Below, in pieces: positions 32,527-42,161 of a stretch of 64,000 bases of DNA. The DNA comes from Zymoseptoria tritici IPO323 (Eukaryota > Ascomycota > Dothideomycetes > Mycosphaerellales > Mycosphaerellaceae). Made by a program: the position numbers and the translations under genes. Position 1 is the first letter of the stretch, and each line of letters opens with the position of its first letter. Location: NCBI RefSeq assembly GCF_000219625.1, contig NC_018217.1:806001-870000 (forward strand), read 5' to 3'. Below the pieces are notes generated by a model. It made no database searches. It was not told where the DNA came from and saw only the letters and a list, made by a program, of their open reading frames with translations.

Positions 32527-33910
32527 GTGACTCAGATCCACGGCACTGAAGGGTGCTCTAGCCGTGGCTGGCTAGACAAATCGCTGGAAAATGCCAGCCG
32601 GTGTGGCAACCTCGCCAATGTTAACTTGCTGCTGAGCCGTCACTGCGAAAACGTTCCGCTCCTCCTGGCGGGGCCATATACTGGGCAGCTCGAGGTACAC
32701 ACTGGGATATACTCCGAGTTCTGATCCGCTCGGAAGACGAGGATGAGATCTCAGACATTTCCGATGCTCTCGCTGGGGTCTCCGGAGGGTCAGCCATATT
32801 GCAAGTACTGGACATTTTCTCAGAAGTCTGACAGCGGGACTTGAGAAAATTCAAGAGCGATTCGTTTGTCTCCGTTATGGACAAGATTGAGGAAAGCGGC
32901 CGCGATCTGATCTCAAGACCCGAACGGAAAGAGCGATCGCTAATCCCCTGTACGAGGCTGTCAGATGCATCGGACCATGATATCGACCACTCCGACGAGG
33001 ACGCTGCTTCTTCCGAAGATGAGTTCGAGTGGGTGCCTTTCAATTCTTTCCGCGAGGCGTGTTCATGGGCCGACTTTCGCAAGCTCAGTTGGAGCCTGAA
33101 AGACGGTGTTACCGGGAGGTCATCTGCCCCGCGAAAGATCTTGCAAGACTTTTCCCATGGCTTTGTCACCTGTGCAGTGCCAATTAGACCTAGGATCCTT
33201 CGATATGTATTCGAAGTCGATTCCTTGAACTTTCCACCCGGCTGTGGCATCTTCCAGCGCATCGCGATCAATGGCGTTCAGCCGATGGCGAACTGGCAAG
33301 TCATACTGGACGCGGGCTGGGACGTGAATTATACGTACGACAACTGGACGATATCCATGCTCGCGTGAGTTGCTTCGCGGGCCCTTTCCCAATTACTGGA
33401 ATAATGAAGGAGTAACAGCTTTCAGCCACTCGATAAGAAGTGACGATCGTGTCCGCTGGCTACTCGACCACGGCGCAGACCCTGATGCAACCGAAGAATG
33501 GGACATCACGCCTTTCTCCCGAGCGATACAGCACGCCTCCTTCGCCACCGTCATGCGTCTCCTGAACCATGGGAGCGATCCCCGCGAGGCCAGTTACTAC
33601 ACTATGCGATGCAGCGGAAATGACTCGACCAGCTCGTGTGGTGGACTGGTTGATCGCAATGGGCGCGTCGATCGATGCTCGTTTCCTGATGAAAGACGAA
33701 GACGCTAGGATCTTTTTCATAGATTGTTCGCTGGGCACGCCGCTATATAATGCCGTTGTTCGGGACAGGCCTGATGTTGTGGCGCTTTTGCTAGAGAGAG
33801 ACGCGGACGCTAGCATTGGCAACGAGGACGGAGAGACGCCATTTGATTTGGCAGTGAAGAATGGGCTGGATGATATCGCGGAGATGCTGGAGCGGGCGAC
33901 CGAGACGTGA
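32527..33910 (+). pseudogene. decayed ankyrin-repeat protein gene
   Basis: Ankyrin-like segments follow one another in three frames: SLENASRCGNLANVNLLL near 32590, AIYWAARGTHWDILRVLI near 32673, RWLLDHGADPDATEEWDITP near 33450, VVDWLIAMGASIDARF near 33640 and TPLYNAVVRDRPDVVALLL near 33740, ending at a TGA at 33908-33910. A TGA interrupts the second frame at 32829-32831. A GTGAGT donor at about 33366 fits an intron, but no acceptor restores the frame. At least two frame changes cannot be explained by introns, so the gene is probably broken. Such NACHT/ankyrin-type genes are often species-specific and decay fast. Confidence 0.6.
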
Positions 33911-34166
33911 CTCTGCTATTCGAGGTCATCAGGACAAATCGTTAGTGCTACATATCACCAAGTTGCGACCTTACTGGAGAATTGACGAAGGTTAATGAAA
34001 GACGACCCGAGAAGAACAAATTTCGACATATCGACGAGATTGCTGTAGCGTTTTCTTCCTTGGTATAATTCTTGGACTCCTGATGATCGCCTCTGTAGCC
34101 GTTAAACCCCCAGAACGCCGTCAAGCTATGCGTGGCGTGAACACAGCAAATGCTCGCCGGCCTCAT

Positions 34167-35603
34167 CTACTCAACCGCCACAGCAGCCGCGCCATTGCCC
34201 TGCAAGAGCGGGTTGATCCTAGCATCATTCCACTCAAACTTGAAGTCCACTCCAAGCTCTTTCTTCATTGCGGTCTTTACCGCTTCAAGAACATTTACAA
34301 ACACTCCAAAGTTGGCGGGATTATTCTCATCGTTCTCTCCACCAACAAATACTCCGGTCCGTACGAGGCATGTGTTCCAACCATACATGTTGCCTCCAAT
34401 GATATCCGAAGCAGGGTTGTCGCCGACCATGTAGATATTCGACGGCAGTTTCTCCTCGCCATGTAGGGACTCCATCCACGACGCGAGCACTTCGTCGGCG
34501 TACTTGTAGGTTGCCATTTCAGGTTTGCCGTAGACGACCCGCTCGAGTTCTTCGCCTGTGAGAGCTTTGTACATCGCCTCCAGCCCGATGCGGAAGGCAC
34601 CCTGGGACATACGTGGAGAAGGATGCTCGGTCGGACAGAGGAGATCGCCTTGAGAGAAGTAGATGGGAATGCGTTGCGAGACGGGATCTTTGGCTTTGGT
34701 GTGTAGCAGGCCATTCTCGGATTGCAGCAAGTCCATGATGATCTGCATGTCGGTGGCGTAGTCGCGGGAGTCGGAGAAGACCATGATGGCGTCGATGCGT
34801 TGTTTGGAGAAGTCTCGAGGGTGGGAGGTGGCGCGCTCTTCGTCGGTGAAGACGCGGTAGGGAGCGATGGTGGGATCCCAGGCCACAATGTCGTTGGGCA
34901 CTACGACGTTTTTGAAGCCGTACTGTTCCGCGACTTCGCGGCAGCGGTAGCCTTCGCCGCCGACAACGAGGACGGTGTCGTAGTATTCGCTGAGGGCGGA
35001 CATGGGAGTGTGTGACTGGATAAATTGGTCTAAGGCAAACGGCTGGCCGACGATCTTGCTCAGTTGCTCGCAGCGAGGGGCTTCGGGCTTTCCGGAGCCA
35101 TTCGTGAGGAAGATGTGTGGGATTTTGATACCGAGCTCGTTGTCGCCGTTCAGAATCTCCAGTGCACGGCGGCCTTCGGGGATGAGTCGATCTCCATGAA
35201 CGAGCACACCGTCAATGTCAAAGACGAACGCCATGTTCTTCGCAGCTGCCACCTTTAAAGATTCGATATCTTGGACTTGCGCGGCCAGGATCTCCCGCGT
35301 AGGCTGGATGGGCGGCATACCCGGACGTTGAGGTCGGCCATCGGCGTAGGCGACTGATGAGAGGCGGGATTGACGCTTTGAGCGAGGGATTGGGAGCGAG
35401 GCACCGAAAGAGTTGCGAGAGGCGCGGCGATCACGTTGTGAGGGCGAGATCGACAGCTGATGCATATATGGAGTTGCGTCGGCGATGGCGGAGCGGGTGG
35501 CAGGAACCTCGACGGCTCCATAGTTGGTATCGTCGTGGTTGCTCTGATGGCTCTTGGTGCGGACGGCTTCCACGCCGAAGTCTCGTTCGTCGAATGCAGG
35601 CAT
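34167..35603 (-). CDS. HAD-superfamily phosphatase, class IIA (CECR5-like)
   Basis: 478 aa from MPAFDERDFG; an ATG 54 nt upstream (35657) would add a short head. After a disordered Ser/Arg-rich N-terminus the HAD core begins: FVFDIDGVLVHG with nucleophile Asp129 and acid-base Asp131, then FLTNGSG (motif II), a C2-type cap, GKPE (motif III Lys) and MVGDNPASDIIGG (motif IV acidic pair). The layout matches the CECR5/TIGR01456 group of eukaryotic class IIA HAD hydrolases, probably mitochondrial or cytosolic phosphatases of unknown substrate. No intron. The protein is complete. It is flanked by the ankyrin pseudogene and, 270 bp upstream, by a piggyBac insertion. Confidence 0.9.
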   Translation of the reverse strand: MPAFDERDFGVEAVRTKSHQSNHDDTNYGAVEVPATRSAIADATPYMHQLSISPSQRDRRASRNSFGASLPIPRSKRQSRLSSVAYADGRPQRPGMPPIQPTREILAAQVQDIESLKVAAAKNMAFVFDIDGVLVHGDRLIPEGRRALEILNGDNELGIKIPHIFLTNGSGKPEAPRCEQLSKIVGQPFALDQFIQSHTPMSALSEYYDTVLVVGGEGYRCREVAEQYGFKNVVVPNDIVAWDPTIAPYRVFTDEERATSHPRDFSKQRIDAIMVFSDSRDYATDMQIIMDLLQSENGLLHTKAKDPVSQRIPIYFSQGDLLCPTEHPSPRMSQGAFRIGLEAMYKALTGEELERVVYGKPEMATYKYADEVLASWMESLHGEEKLPSNIYMVGDNPASDIIGGNMYGWNTCLVRTGVFVGGENDENNPANFGVFVNVLEAVKTAMKKELGVDFKFEWNDARINPLLQGNGAAAVAVE

Positions 35604-36083
35604 CGTTGGGGAAGTCTTGAAAGTAGCGAGATGTGGTAAGGGTGTTGGAGAAATCAAATGCGAAAGGCAAGAAGGAGGAGAATAGAGTAAGGAGAATAAA
35701 AGTGGGATCTCTCAGAGGGTAGTAAATAAATAAACCTACACGTGTTGAGGTGCTCGTCGTCGTCGAAACAATCCGCTCGTTCCCGATAAGATAGGATTCG
35801 TCTGAAAAATGAGGTCACCATTCCTTTGAGAACTCGGCCGGTGGGGACTCGTTCATGCAAGAACTGGGATTAAACGGGCGCTATAAGCAGCACTACACCA
35901 AAATTAGTATGGTAGAGTTAGGGCTCTGCCCACCACTTCCCGCGTGTGTTGCCCTCACCTCTCCTGCTGTTGTATACACCTCTTTTGGTCCAAATCGTCG
36001 ATTGCCGCCCTTAAACACCTTCTCTTATCTCTTATCAATTACCCCTAACAATTGCATAGTTACCTAACCTTCCAGCTCTTCTA

Positions 36084-38300
36084 ATGGACGACATAGTGTA
36101 TTATAACCCCAATGAGGGCAGCTCCAGCGACGAGGCTAAGTCGTCGGATGAGGAGGCATTCGAAGAGGCGTTTAAGGGTGTATTCGAGGACGAGTTTAAT
36201 AAGGCTGGTAGTAGTGTGGAAGTTGAAGAACGGCCAGAGCGAGTGCCTCTTAAGGAGCCGGAAGGAGGTGGAAACATCGTTGTGGACGAGAAGGATTATA
36301 GCCTCTGCGAGCCGGTGGATACAGAGCCTCGTGGTGGTCGATTCGAGCCGCTGCTTAGTGAGGCACACGAGCGCGTTGTGAAGCCTGTAGCAGTAGTCGG
36401 TGGTAATGATGAGGACATTCCAAAGGCGTTCTTCAGTGCGTTCTTTAATCAGTCAGTTTACGAGCGAATAGCCACATGCACCAACCTTTATGCTGCTTCC
36501 AAGCCAAAGTGGAATGAGACTGGCCAGACTCGTGTTTATGGCAATGCCTTTAAGCCGGTCACAGCTGCTAAGATAAAGGTATGGTGTAGCCTAATCATAT
36601 ACATGTCAGCTATCCAAATAGCCGACAAGAAGGACTTCTGGAAGTTCGACACTTGGTAGCCAGAGCATGCTATTGTCAGGGAGAGTAGTATGTCAAGTCA
36701 TCGCTTCCAGCAGATCAAGGCGGCTCTGCATCTCGAGGATCCTTCGTCGACGCCGTCCGGTGAGGGCTTGCCGCCGTGGGCGTAGGTAAGGTAGCTGTCT
36801 GATTATCTGCGGAAGAAGTTTATGGAGTATGTTACACCTGGCACGGCAGTTAGTCTGGATGAGGTCTTGATCAGATTCACCGGACGCTCCTTCCACGTCG
36901 TGAACATGCGTGGCAAACCGACACCCATAGGATACTACATCCTAGCCCTCTGCGAGCGCGGCTACCTGCTCGGTTGGTCGTATTTCTCTCCGAACAAGAA
37001 GCTGGGGCATAAGGATCTCGGCGTAGAGATTGCTGGTGTGGTCCGGCCGCGTGAGGTGACCATTGCTAAGGCCCAGAAGGCAGCCAAGAAGGTAGTGGTT
37101 AAGAGGAAGAAGAAGGATAATTCGACGAGAAATAAGGTCGTCGCCGCACCGGCCGCTCCCGCAGCAGCGACCCCTCCACCCCCACCTCCGCTCCTTCCTA
37201 ATCCGGACGATTCTGTGAATTTGACTTCCGAGCTAGCGGATCGCTTAAAAGCAGTAGTATGCCTCATTTTGCATACACTACGTGTAGCTCTCGCGCAAGG
37301 CAAGTTCTTCCATATATACATGGATAATCTGTTCAGCAATGTACCGCTCTACGCTGTATTACGTGCGTACGGTATCGCCGCGACAGGCACCATCAGAAAC
37401 AACTCGAAGTCATGGCCTTGGCAAGGAGCTGAGTTTAAACGCACTAAGAAGGGGGTGACTAAGCTCGTAAAGCTCGCTCGCAAAACTACTAACTTTCCCT
37501 TCGATTCAATCCTTCACCGACTACTTTACAACGTCTCGGCGGTGCTCTAGCAAGACCGGCAGCTTGTGCAGTTTCTCACGACTGGATACACTATCGACGA
37601 GCGCGTCAATCGACTTAGAAGGAAGCCACGGCCGGTCAACGCCTTCATTCGAGAGCACGTGCGACTACATTGGCAAGAGGCTCGAGAGCACAAGCTGGTG
37701 CCTCTCGTAGCCGCTCACTACAACGACTACATAGGCGGTGTCGACATTCACGACCAGTTAAGAAGCTACTGCTCGACTCAGCACAAGGCTAACAAGCCAT
37801 AGCATGCCCTCTTTTACTTCCTGCTTAATGCAGCGGTTATTAACGCCTTCATCCTTTGCAGAGACTTCTACAAGGCCACCGGCGTCACCGTGCTACTCCT
37901 CACTTAACAACGCGACTTCCGAATCTGCCTCGCATCGGAGCTCGTCCTGGACGGCAGACAAGAGGTTCTCTATAAACAGGCGCTATATACACTAGAAGCC
38001 GGAGAACACCGCAATGCAGAGACGGGCACATTTATAGTTGGTAACCGCTTTGGTCAGCTATCAAGGCATAGAAGGAGGCACTAATTCAAGAAGGGTAAGC
38101 ATCTTCCGGTAACCTTTCGCCTTATTGCTAGCCTTACTCACAACATCCGCTCCTTACCAAACAACAAGAAGTGCTTCCTTTGCCGCTAGGCTTCCACAAG
38201 CATAAAGCTCAACCGCGCAGTGAAGAAGGCGTAGTATTATTGCTTATGCTGTAGCATTAGGTATCCGCTTTGCAAGCCCTGTCGACCAATATAGCACTTA
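36084..38300 (+). pseudogene. piggyBac transposase (DDE_Tnp_1_7), multiple stops
   Basis: One frame from MDDIVYYNPNEGSSSDE runs to about 38300, broken only by TAG/TAA (36657, 36783, 37548, 37800 and later), each explicable as a CAG/CAA change. An acidic N-terminus is followed by the DDE domain: VSLDEVLIRF (near 36855), GYYILALCERGYLLGW, YMDNLFSNVPL (near 37318) and YNDYIGGVDIHDQLRSY (near 37720), then a C-terminal Cys-rich segment (KKCFLCR, CLCC, CKPC) like the RING/zinc domain of piggyBac. A Lys-rich and Pro-rich insert (about 37075-37205) lies between the first and second catalytic blocks. As it stands only fragments could be translated. Confidence 0.9.
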
Positions 38301-38346
38301 ATCTCTTTAGAGGCTGATATCCTTACTGCGCTGACCAACACACTAG

Positions 38347-38800
38347 CTACACTACCTTCTCGCGCACCTCTAATAACACCAAATACACTATTCTTAGCTC
38401 CTCACGCAGGGCTCTTAACTCCGACTCTATTGCCACGATCCGAGCCTCCAAAACTCTACTACCCTCAGCCGCGCCGGCCTTATTAACTGCTCCTTCGACA
38501 CCCCCTTTAAGAGCTTGCATAAGCTCCGGCGGCACCGGTGCCGGCGGTATTAAATACAATAGTAGTAGACCAGACCCTAGCGGTAAGGAATTAGTCTAAT
38601 AAGTGGCAGTGGCAATGTTGTCGACAATAGTAGAGCGGTCGGATGGATAAGGATCTTCCACGAATTAAGTGTCGATAACAGGTGGTAGATCGAGGTCACC
38701 GTCGTTAGTTAATAGGCCGAGGGTATCGTTATTAGGCTCGCTGTTACTAATCTTTGTATATAGTTAGCTTAGAAGCGTGTACGACAGTCCCAGCCCTTGC
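38347..38800 (-). pseudogene. antisense coiled-coil ORF of the piggyBac element
   Basis: A clean 70-codon stretch (38559-38347) reads PPAPVPPELMQALKGGVEG and then a Leu/Glu/Arg-rich heptad pattern (ESELRALREELRIVYLVLL), a likely coiled coil. Upstream the same frame continues with only two RIP-type stops (NDTLGLLTNDGDLDLPPVID, DPYPSDRSTIVDNIATATY), and further back another frame reads SKGWDCRTRF, so an N-terminal exon is likely. It is convergent with the transposase. Family unknown; a Myb-like DNA-binding partner is one guess. Confidence 0.5.
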
Positions 38801-38830
38801 TAACCTCTTCCTTTACAACTACTGGAGCTA

Positions 38831-40084
38831 TAACCTTGGATTTGGAGCTGTATACACCATTTGGAGCGATTCTGAGGGTTTGAGAGGTGAGGAAATCTAC
38901 CAAGATTGAGGTGGATGCACGTCCCACTTGGGCCCTTGTTCACCACCAAAAATAGGTAAGAGTTCTGCACTAACATAGGACAGCCGTCGCGCTAAGTTCC
39001 TCGGCTTTTTACCGGATTCACCGTTGCAGGAGCAAAGGGATCTGGGAGCATGAGTGTGGTGTCTGCATTCGACAGGGGACTTTAGCGAATGGTTCATATC
39101 GCCATCGCATCCGGAGAGGTCTTCCAGCCAAATTTGGACAATCGACGGAGTAAGATGCGCTGTACGAGAACATACAACCGAGCCAATCCCGTTCAACAGA
39201 CTGGCATCGATAGGCCAGGGGGGATCAGCGTCCTGCTATGGTGGATACCACTGCCTATGGCGTAGCTCGGGAGTTCATTCGAGAAGATGTCATCGTGCCG
39301 GCCAGGATCCATTCCAGTACTCGTCTAAGCAGTCTCGTGTTCAGCCTTGCCAGGGGATCTTCGAAATGAACAGAAGAGGTGGGTTTAGTGGAGCACGTGT
39401 CGTAAGAGAAGAAGAGAATCCTCAAACAGGGCCGAAAGGCAAATCCAATCGCGGCCACGAGCAGATTATGCTTAATTGCGATAAGCTATGGGGCTTGCAT
39501 GTGATCGTCCGGAAGTGAATGTCCAATGGACACCTGAAGTCGACGGGAAAGTGGATGTTGGTGGAGCGAGCAGAAGTGGAAGAAAGGCGTCTGTGGTCAA
39601 CTTTTGCTTAGTAACCAACGCTAATGTAACCGAAGATAGACCGCACCGAACCAAATCTCTGCTCCCGCGCTCGTCTTTTCTTCGGCATGACATCAACCTC
39701 TCTCCTCTGTCCAATTCTCTTCACTATCTCTGCGCAAAGACTCGCCCTCACGGTGGGGTGAATCCACAATACGGCCATGAAACCACGGACCACTCTGCTA
39801 TTCGGCGGACGTTTCGGTGCTGGGATCCCGCTGAGATGATGACGTCGAGGTATGGAGAGGACATGACGGACGACGAGAACAGAGTCGAAAAAGTTGAGAA
39901 CGATCCTGCGGTATGGACGGCGGTGAGAAGGGCCGTCACTGGCGATACAGGGTGAGCGAAGTCAGAGGTAAGGCTCGGCAAGAATACCAGTTTTTTCGTC
40001 TTCTTTCTTCCAACACATCTCTATCTCTTCATCAAACCTCACACTCTTGCCCATACCGCAAAAGACCCTCAAAACTCCAGAATC
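38831..40084. other. intergenic, no firm gene
   Basis: Frames of 99-155 codons occur (39054-39518 and 39488-39955, plus strand) but show no motif and overlap frames on the other strand. The last 100 bp before 40085 are CT-rich (CTTCTTTCTTCCAACACATC), typical of a fungal promoter and leader for the aldo-keto reductase gene. Confidence 0.45.
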
Positions 40085-41041
40085 ATGGCGCCTAAAACAT
40101 TTACCCTCAACAATGGCGTAACCATTCCCGCCATCGGCTTCGGTACCTTCGCCAACGAGGGCGCCAAAGGCGAGACCTACACCGCCGTAACCTCCGCTCT
40201 TCAAACCGGCTACCGCCACCTCGACTGCGCCTGGTTCTACCAAAACGAAGCAGAGGTCGGAGATGCTGTCGCCGATTTCCTCTCCGCCAACCCTTCCATC
40301 TCTCGAAAAGATATCTTCATCTGCACCAAAGTCTGGAACCACCTGCACTCTCCCGAGGATGTGGAGTGGTCCATCAAGTCCTCCCTAGCCAAACTTCGAA
40401 CAGATTACATCGACCTCTTCCTCGTCCACTGGCCCATCGCGGCGGAAAAGAATGAAAACTACATGCCCGCTCTCAACGAGAAGGGACAGTACATCATCAA
40501 CGAGCAATTGACTGCCAACCCAGAACCCACATGGCGCGCAATGGAGAAGCTTTACACTTCCGGCCTCGCGAAAGCCATCGGCGTGTCCAACTGGACTATC
40601 CCAGGTCTCCAACAGCTCCTCTCCTTCGCCACTATCCCTCCCGCCGTGAACCAAATCGAAATCCACCCTTTTCTACCCAACTCGGAATTAGTCGACTTCT
40701 GCTTCGCTCACAATATCCTGCCCGCGGCGTACTCCCCTCTCGGATCGCAAAACCAAGTCCCCTCCACGGGTGAGAAAGTCAACACGAACCCCACGCTAAA
40801 TGCGATTGCGGAAAAAGGAGGTAATACGCTCGCGCAGGTGTTGATTGCGTGGGGTCTGCGGAGGGGGTATGTGGTGCTGCCGAAGAGTAGCACGCCGAGT
40901 CGGATTGAGAGCAATTTCAAAGAGATTGAGTTAAGTGAGGAGGACTTCGAGGCGGTGAATGAGGTTGCGAAGGGACGCCATACGAGGTTTGTGAATATGA
41001 AGGATACGTTTGGGTATGATGTTTGGGCGGATGAGGAGTAG
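40085..41041 (+). CDS. aldo-keto reductase, glycerol dehydrogenase-like
   Basis: 318 aa in one exon. The catalytic tetrad of the superfamily is in place: Asp47, Tyr52, Lys82 and His115 (GYRHLDCAWFY, CTKVW, LVHWP). GVSNWTIPGLQQLL, NQIEIHPFLP and the NADPH-binding LPKSSTPSRIESNF follow in the usual order, so the protein is complete. It should reduce aldehydes or ketones with NADPH in the cytosol; fungal relatives include Gcy1- and Gld1-type glycerol dehydrogenases, but substrate cannot be read from sequence. A CT-rich leader precedes the start. Confidence 0.92.
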   Translation: MAPKTFTLNNGVTIPAIGFGTFANEGAKGETYTAVTSALQTGYRHLDCAWFYQNEAEVGDAVADFLSANPSISRKDIFICTKVWNHLHSPEDVEWSIKSSLAKLRTDYIDLFLVHWPIAAEKNENYMPALNEKGQYIINEQLTANPEPTWRAMEKLYTSGLAKAIGVSNWTIPGLQQLLSFATIPPAVNQIEIHPFLPNSELVDFCFAHNILPAAYSPLGSQNQVPSTGEKVNTNPTLNAIAEKGGNTLAQVLIAWGLRRGYVVLPKSSTPSRIESNFKEIELSEEDFEAVNEVAKGRHTRFVNMKDTFGYDVWADEE

Positions 41042-41898
41042 GGTGGTAGAGGAGGCGGGGCTTGGCGTTTTGGAGGGGACTTGGGCTACGGCTTCAGGTC
41101 GATGTAATTGAATACAGATGTAAATGAGGACACATCATTGCGGAACACGCGTACTTGGCAAATGCAGTTATCTGAGTTGTTCTTTGAGAAATCACCCTGA
41201 TCCGGAAATGGCCCTGGTTCGTTTGCGCAACATCCTGGACTCTCAACTCTCTCGGCACTTCGTTGGCGAGCGTTAACAACCCCTATGCTGCCCAAGATGT
41301 GGTGACGTTATGTCTCGCCGCGAGGTAGCACGCGAGAGGCACATGCGCAGCCCATTTCGGGCGGTTTCGAAGCTGTCTCCTGTATGCCGGCACCTAGCTG
41401 CTGGGAGCAATGCTCCGATTCCGTACCCTGCCCGTGCTTGGGGTAAGCTTCAGCGCGAACGTCGACGAGATACTGCTGGCATCCATCCCGGGACGACCTG
41501 TCATCGGCGCTGGTGGTCATCATGGCTAGACGACTCCATAGCGATGGTGTTACCAGCTGGCAGCAGATCGGAATGGCGTGTTCCAGCGATGGCGTAGAAC
41601 TGCAACTGAGCTGCGAATGAGACAGATCGACATTCACTCGCTTGCAAGACGGCATTGTAAGGTGCCATTCTAATCTCGCTCTCGGTTCGGGACTGACTTG
41701 CGCTGACAGTGGCGAGTGTCTGGATGAAGTTCCTTCTTGGCGCAGTCTGTGGGAAACAGCCGGATCGTTCACTTGGTCGTGTGCTCAGCAGTCAGGCTGA
41801 GCGTGTACTACCAGTTCGAATTCTTGTATTCGTACTCCTTCGACAGTTTCGACGCATTGCGGGCTCCGTCAAAACGGACGAGACTTCGTGGCAGTGTA
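41042..41898. other. intergenic, no recognised gene
   Basis: 3' region of the aldo-keto reductase and the area beyond the MITE. No frame carries a motif. Confidence 0.45.
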
Positions 41899-42161
41899 GT
41901 GAACAATCGATCCATCAATCCCAGGACCCCTCGGATTGATTAGTTGACCAATGCGTCAAACTATCGGCGGAGGGATTGATTCAGAGGTCCAATCCGTTCC
42001 CTTGATTGATCAATCCGGTGTCAATCCGTCAATTCGACCAATCCATCCGCGCTCCTAGGATTGATTGATGGATCAATCCGCCTAAAATTCCGTAGATTGA
42101 TTGATTGACCTAGCGCAATCCTGGAGAAAATCGAAAATGGATTGATGGAGTGATTGTTCAC
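41899..42161. mobile_element. MITE-like element with 23-bp inverted ends
   Basis: 263 bp whose ends are inverted copies of GTGAACAATC..TCCATCAATCC (21 of 23 positions match). The interior repeats GATTGATT and its complement AATCAATC many times, so it can fold into a long imperfect hairpin. It has no coding capacity. A TA precedes the left end, but the matching base pair on the right is CA, so the target duplication is unclear. Its right end covers the stop codon of the gene at 42158-43636. Confidence 0.75.

Larger units (their letters stand above)
35870..38830 (+). mobile_element. piggyBac-type DNA transposon, RIP-damaged
   Basis: Body defined by a piggyBac transposase on the plus strand and an antisense frame beyond it. 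A TTAA at 35870-35873 is a candidate left boundary, since piggyBac elements insert at TTAA. I could not find a matching inverted end on the right, so the right limit is set where TA-rich, stop-filled sequence gives way to ordinary sequence. The region is 270 bp upstream of the HAD gene start and may have displaced part of its promoter. Confidence 0.65.

Noticed and set aside
36084..36659. Domesticated piggyBac-derived host gene
   Set aside because: The first 191 codons are clean, but the catalytic part carries several stops and the DNA shows RIP-type changes, so it is a dead transposon.
39054..39955. Two overlapping plus-strand frames between piggyBac and the aldo-keto reductase
   Set aside because: Each is over 150 codons but they overlap in different frames, lack motifs and have no intron signals that would join them.
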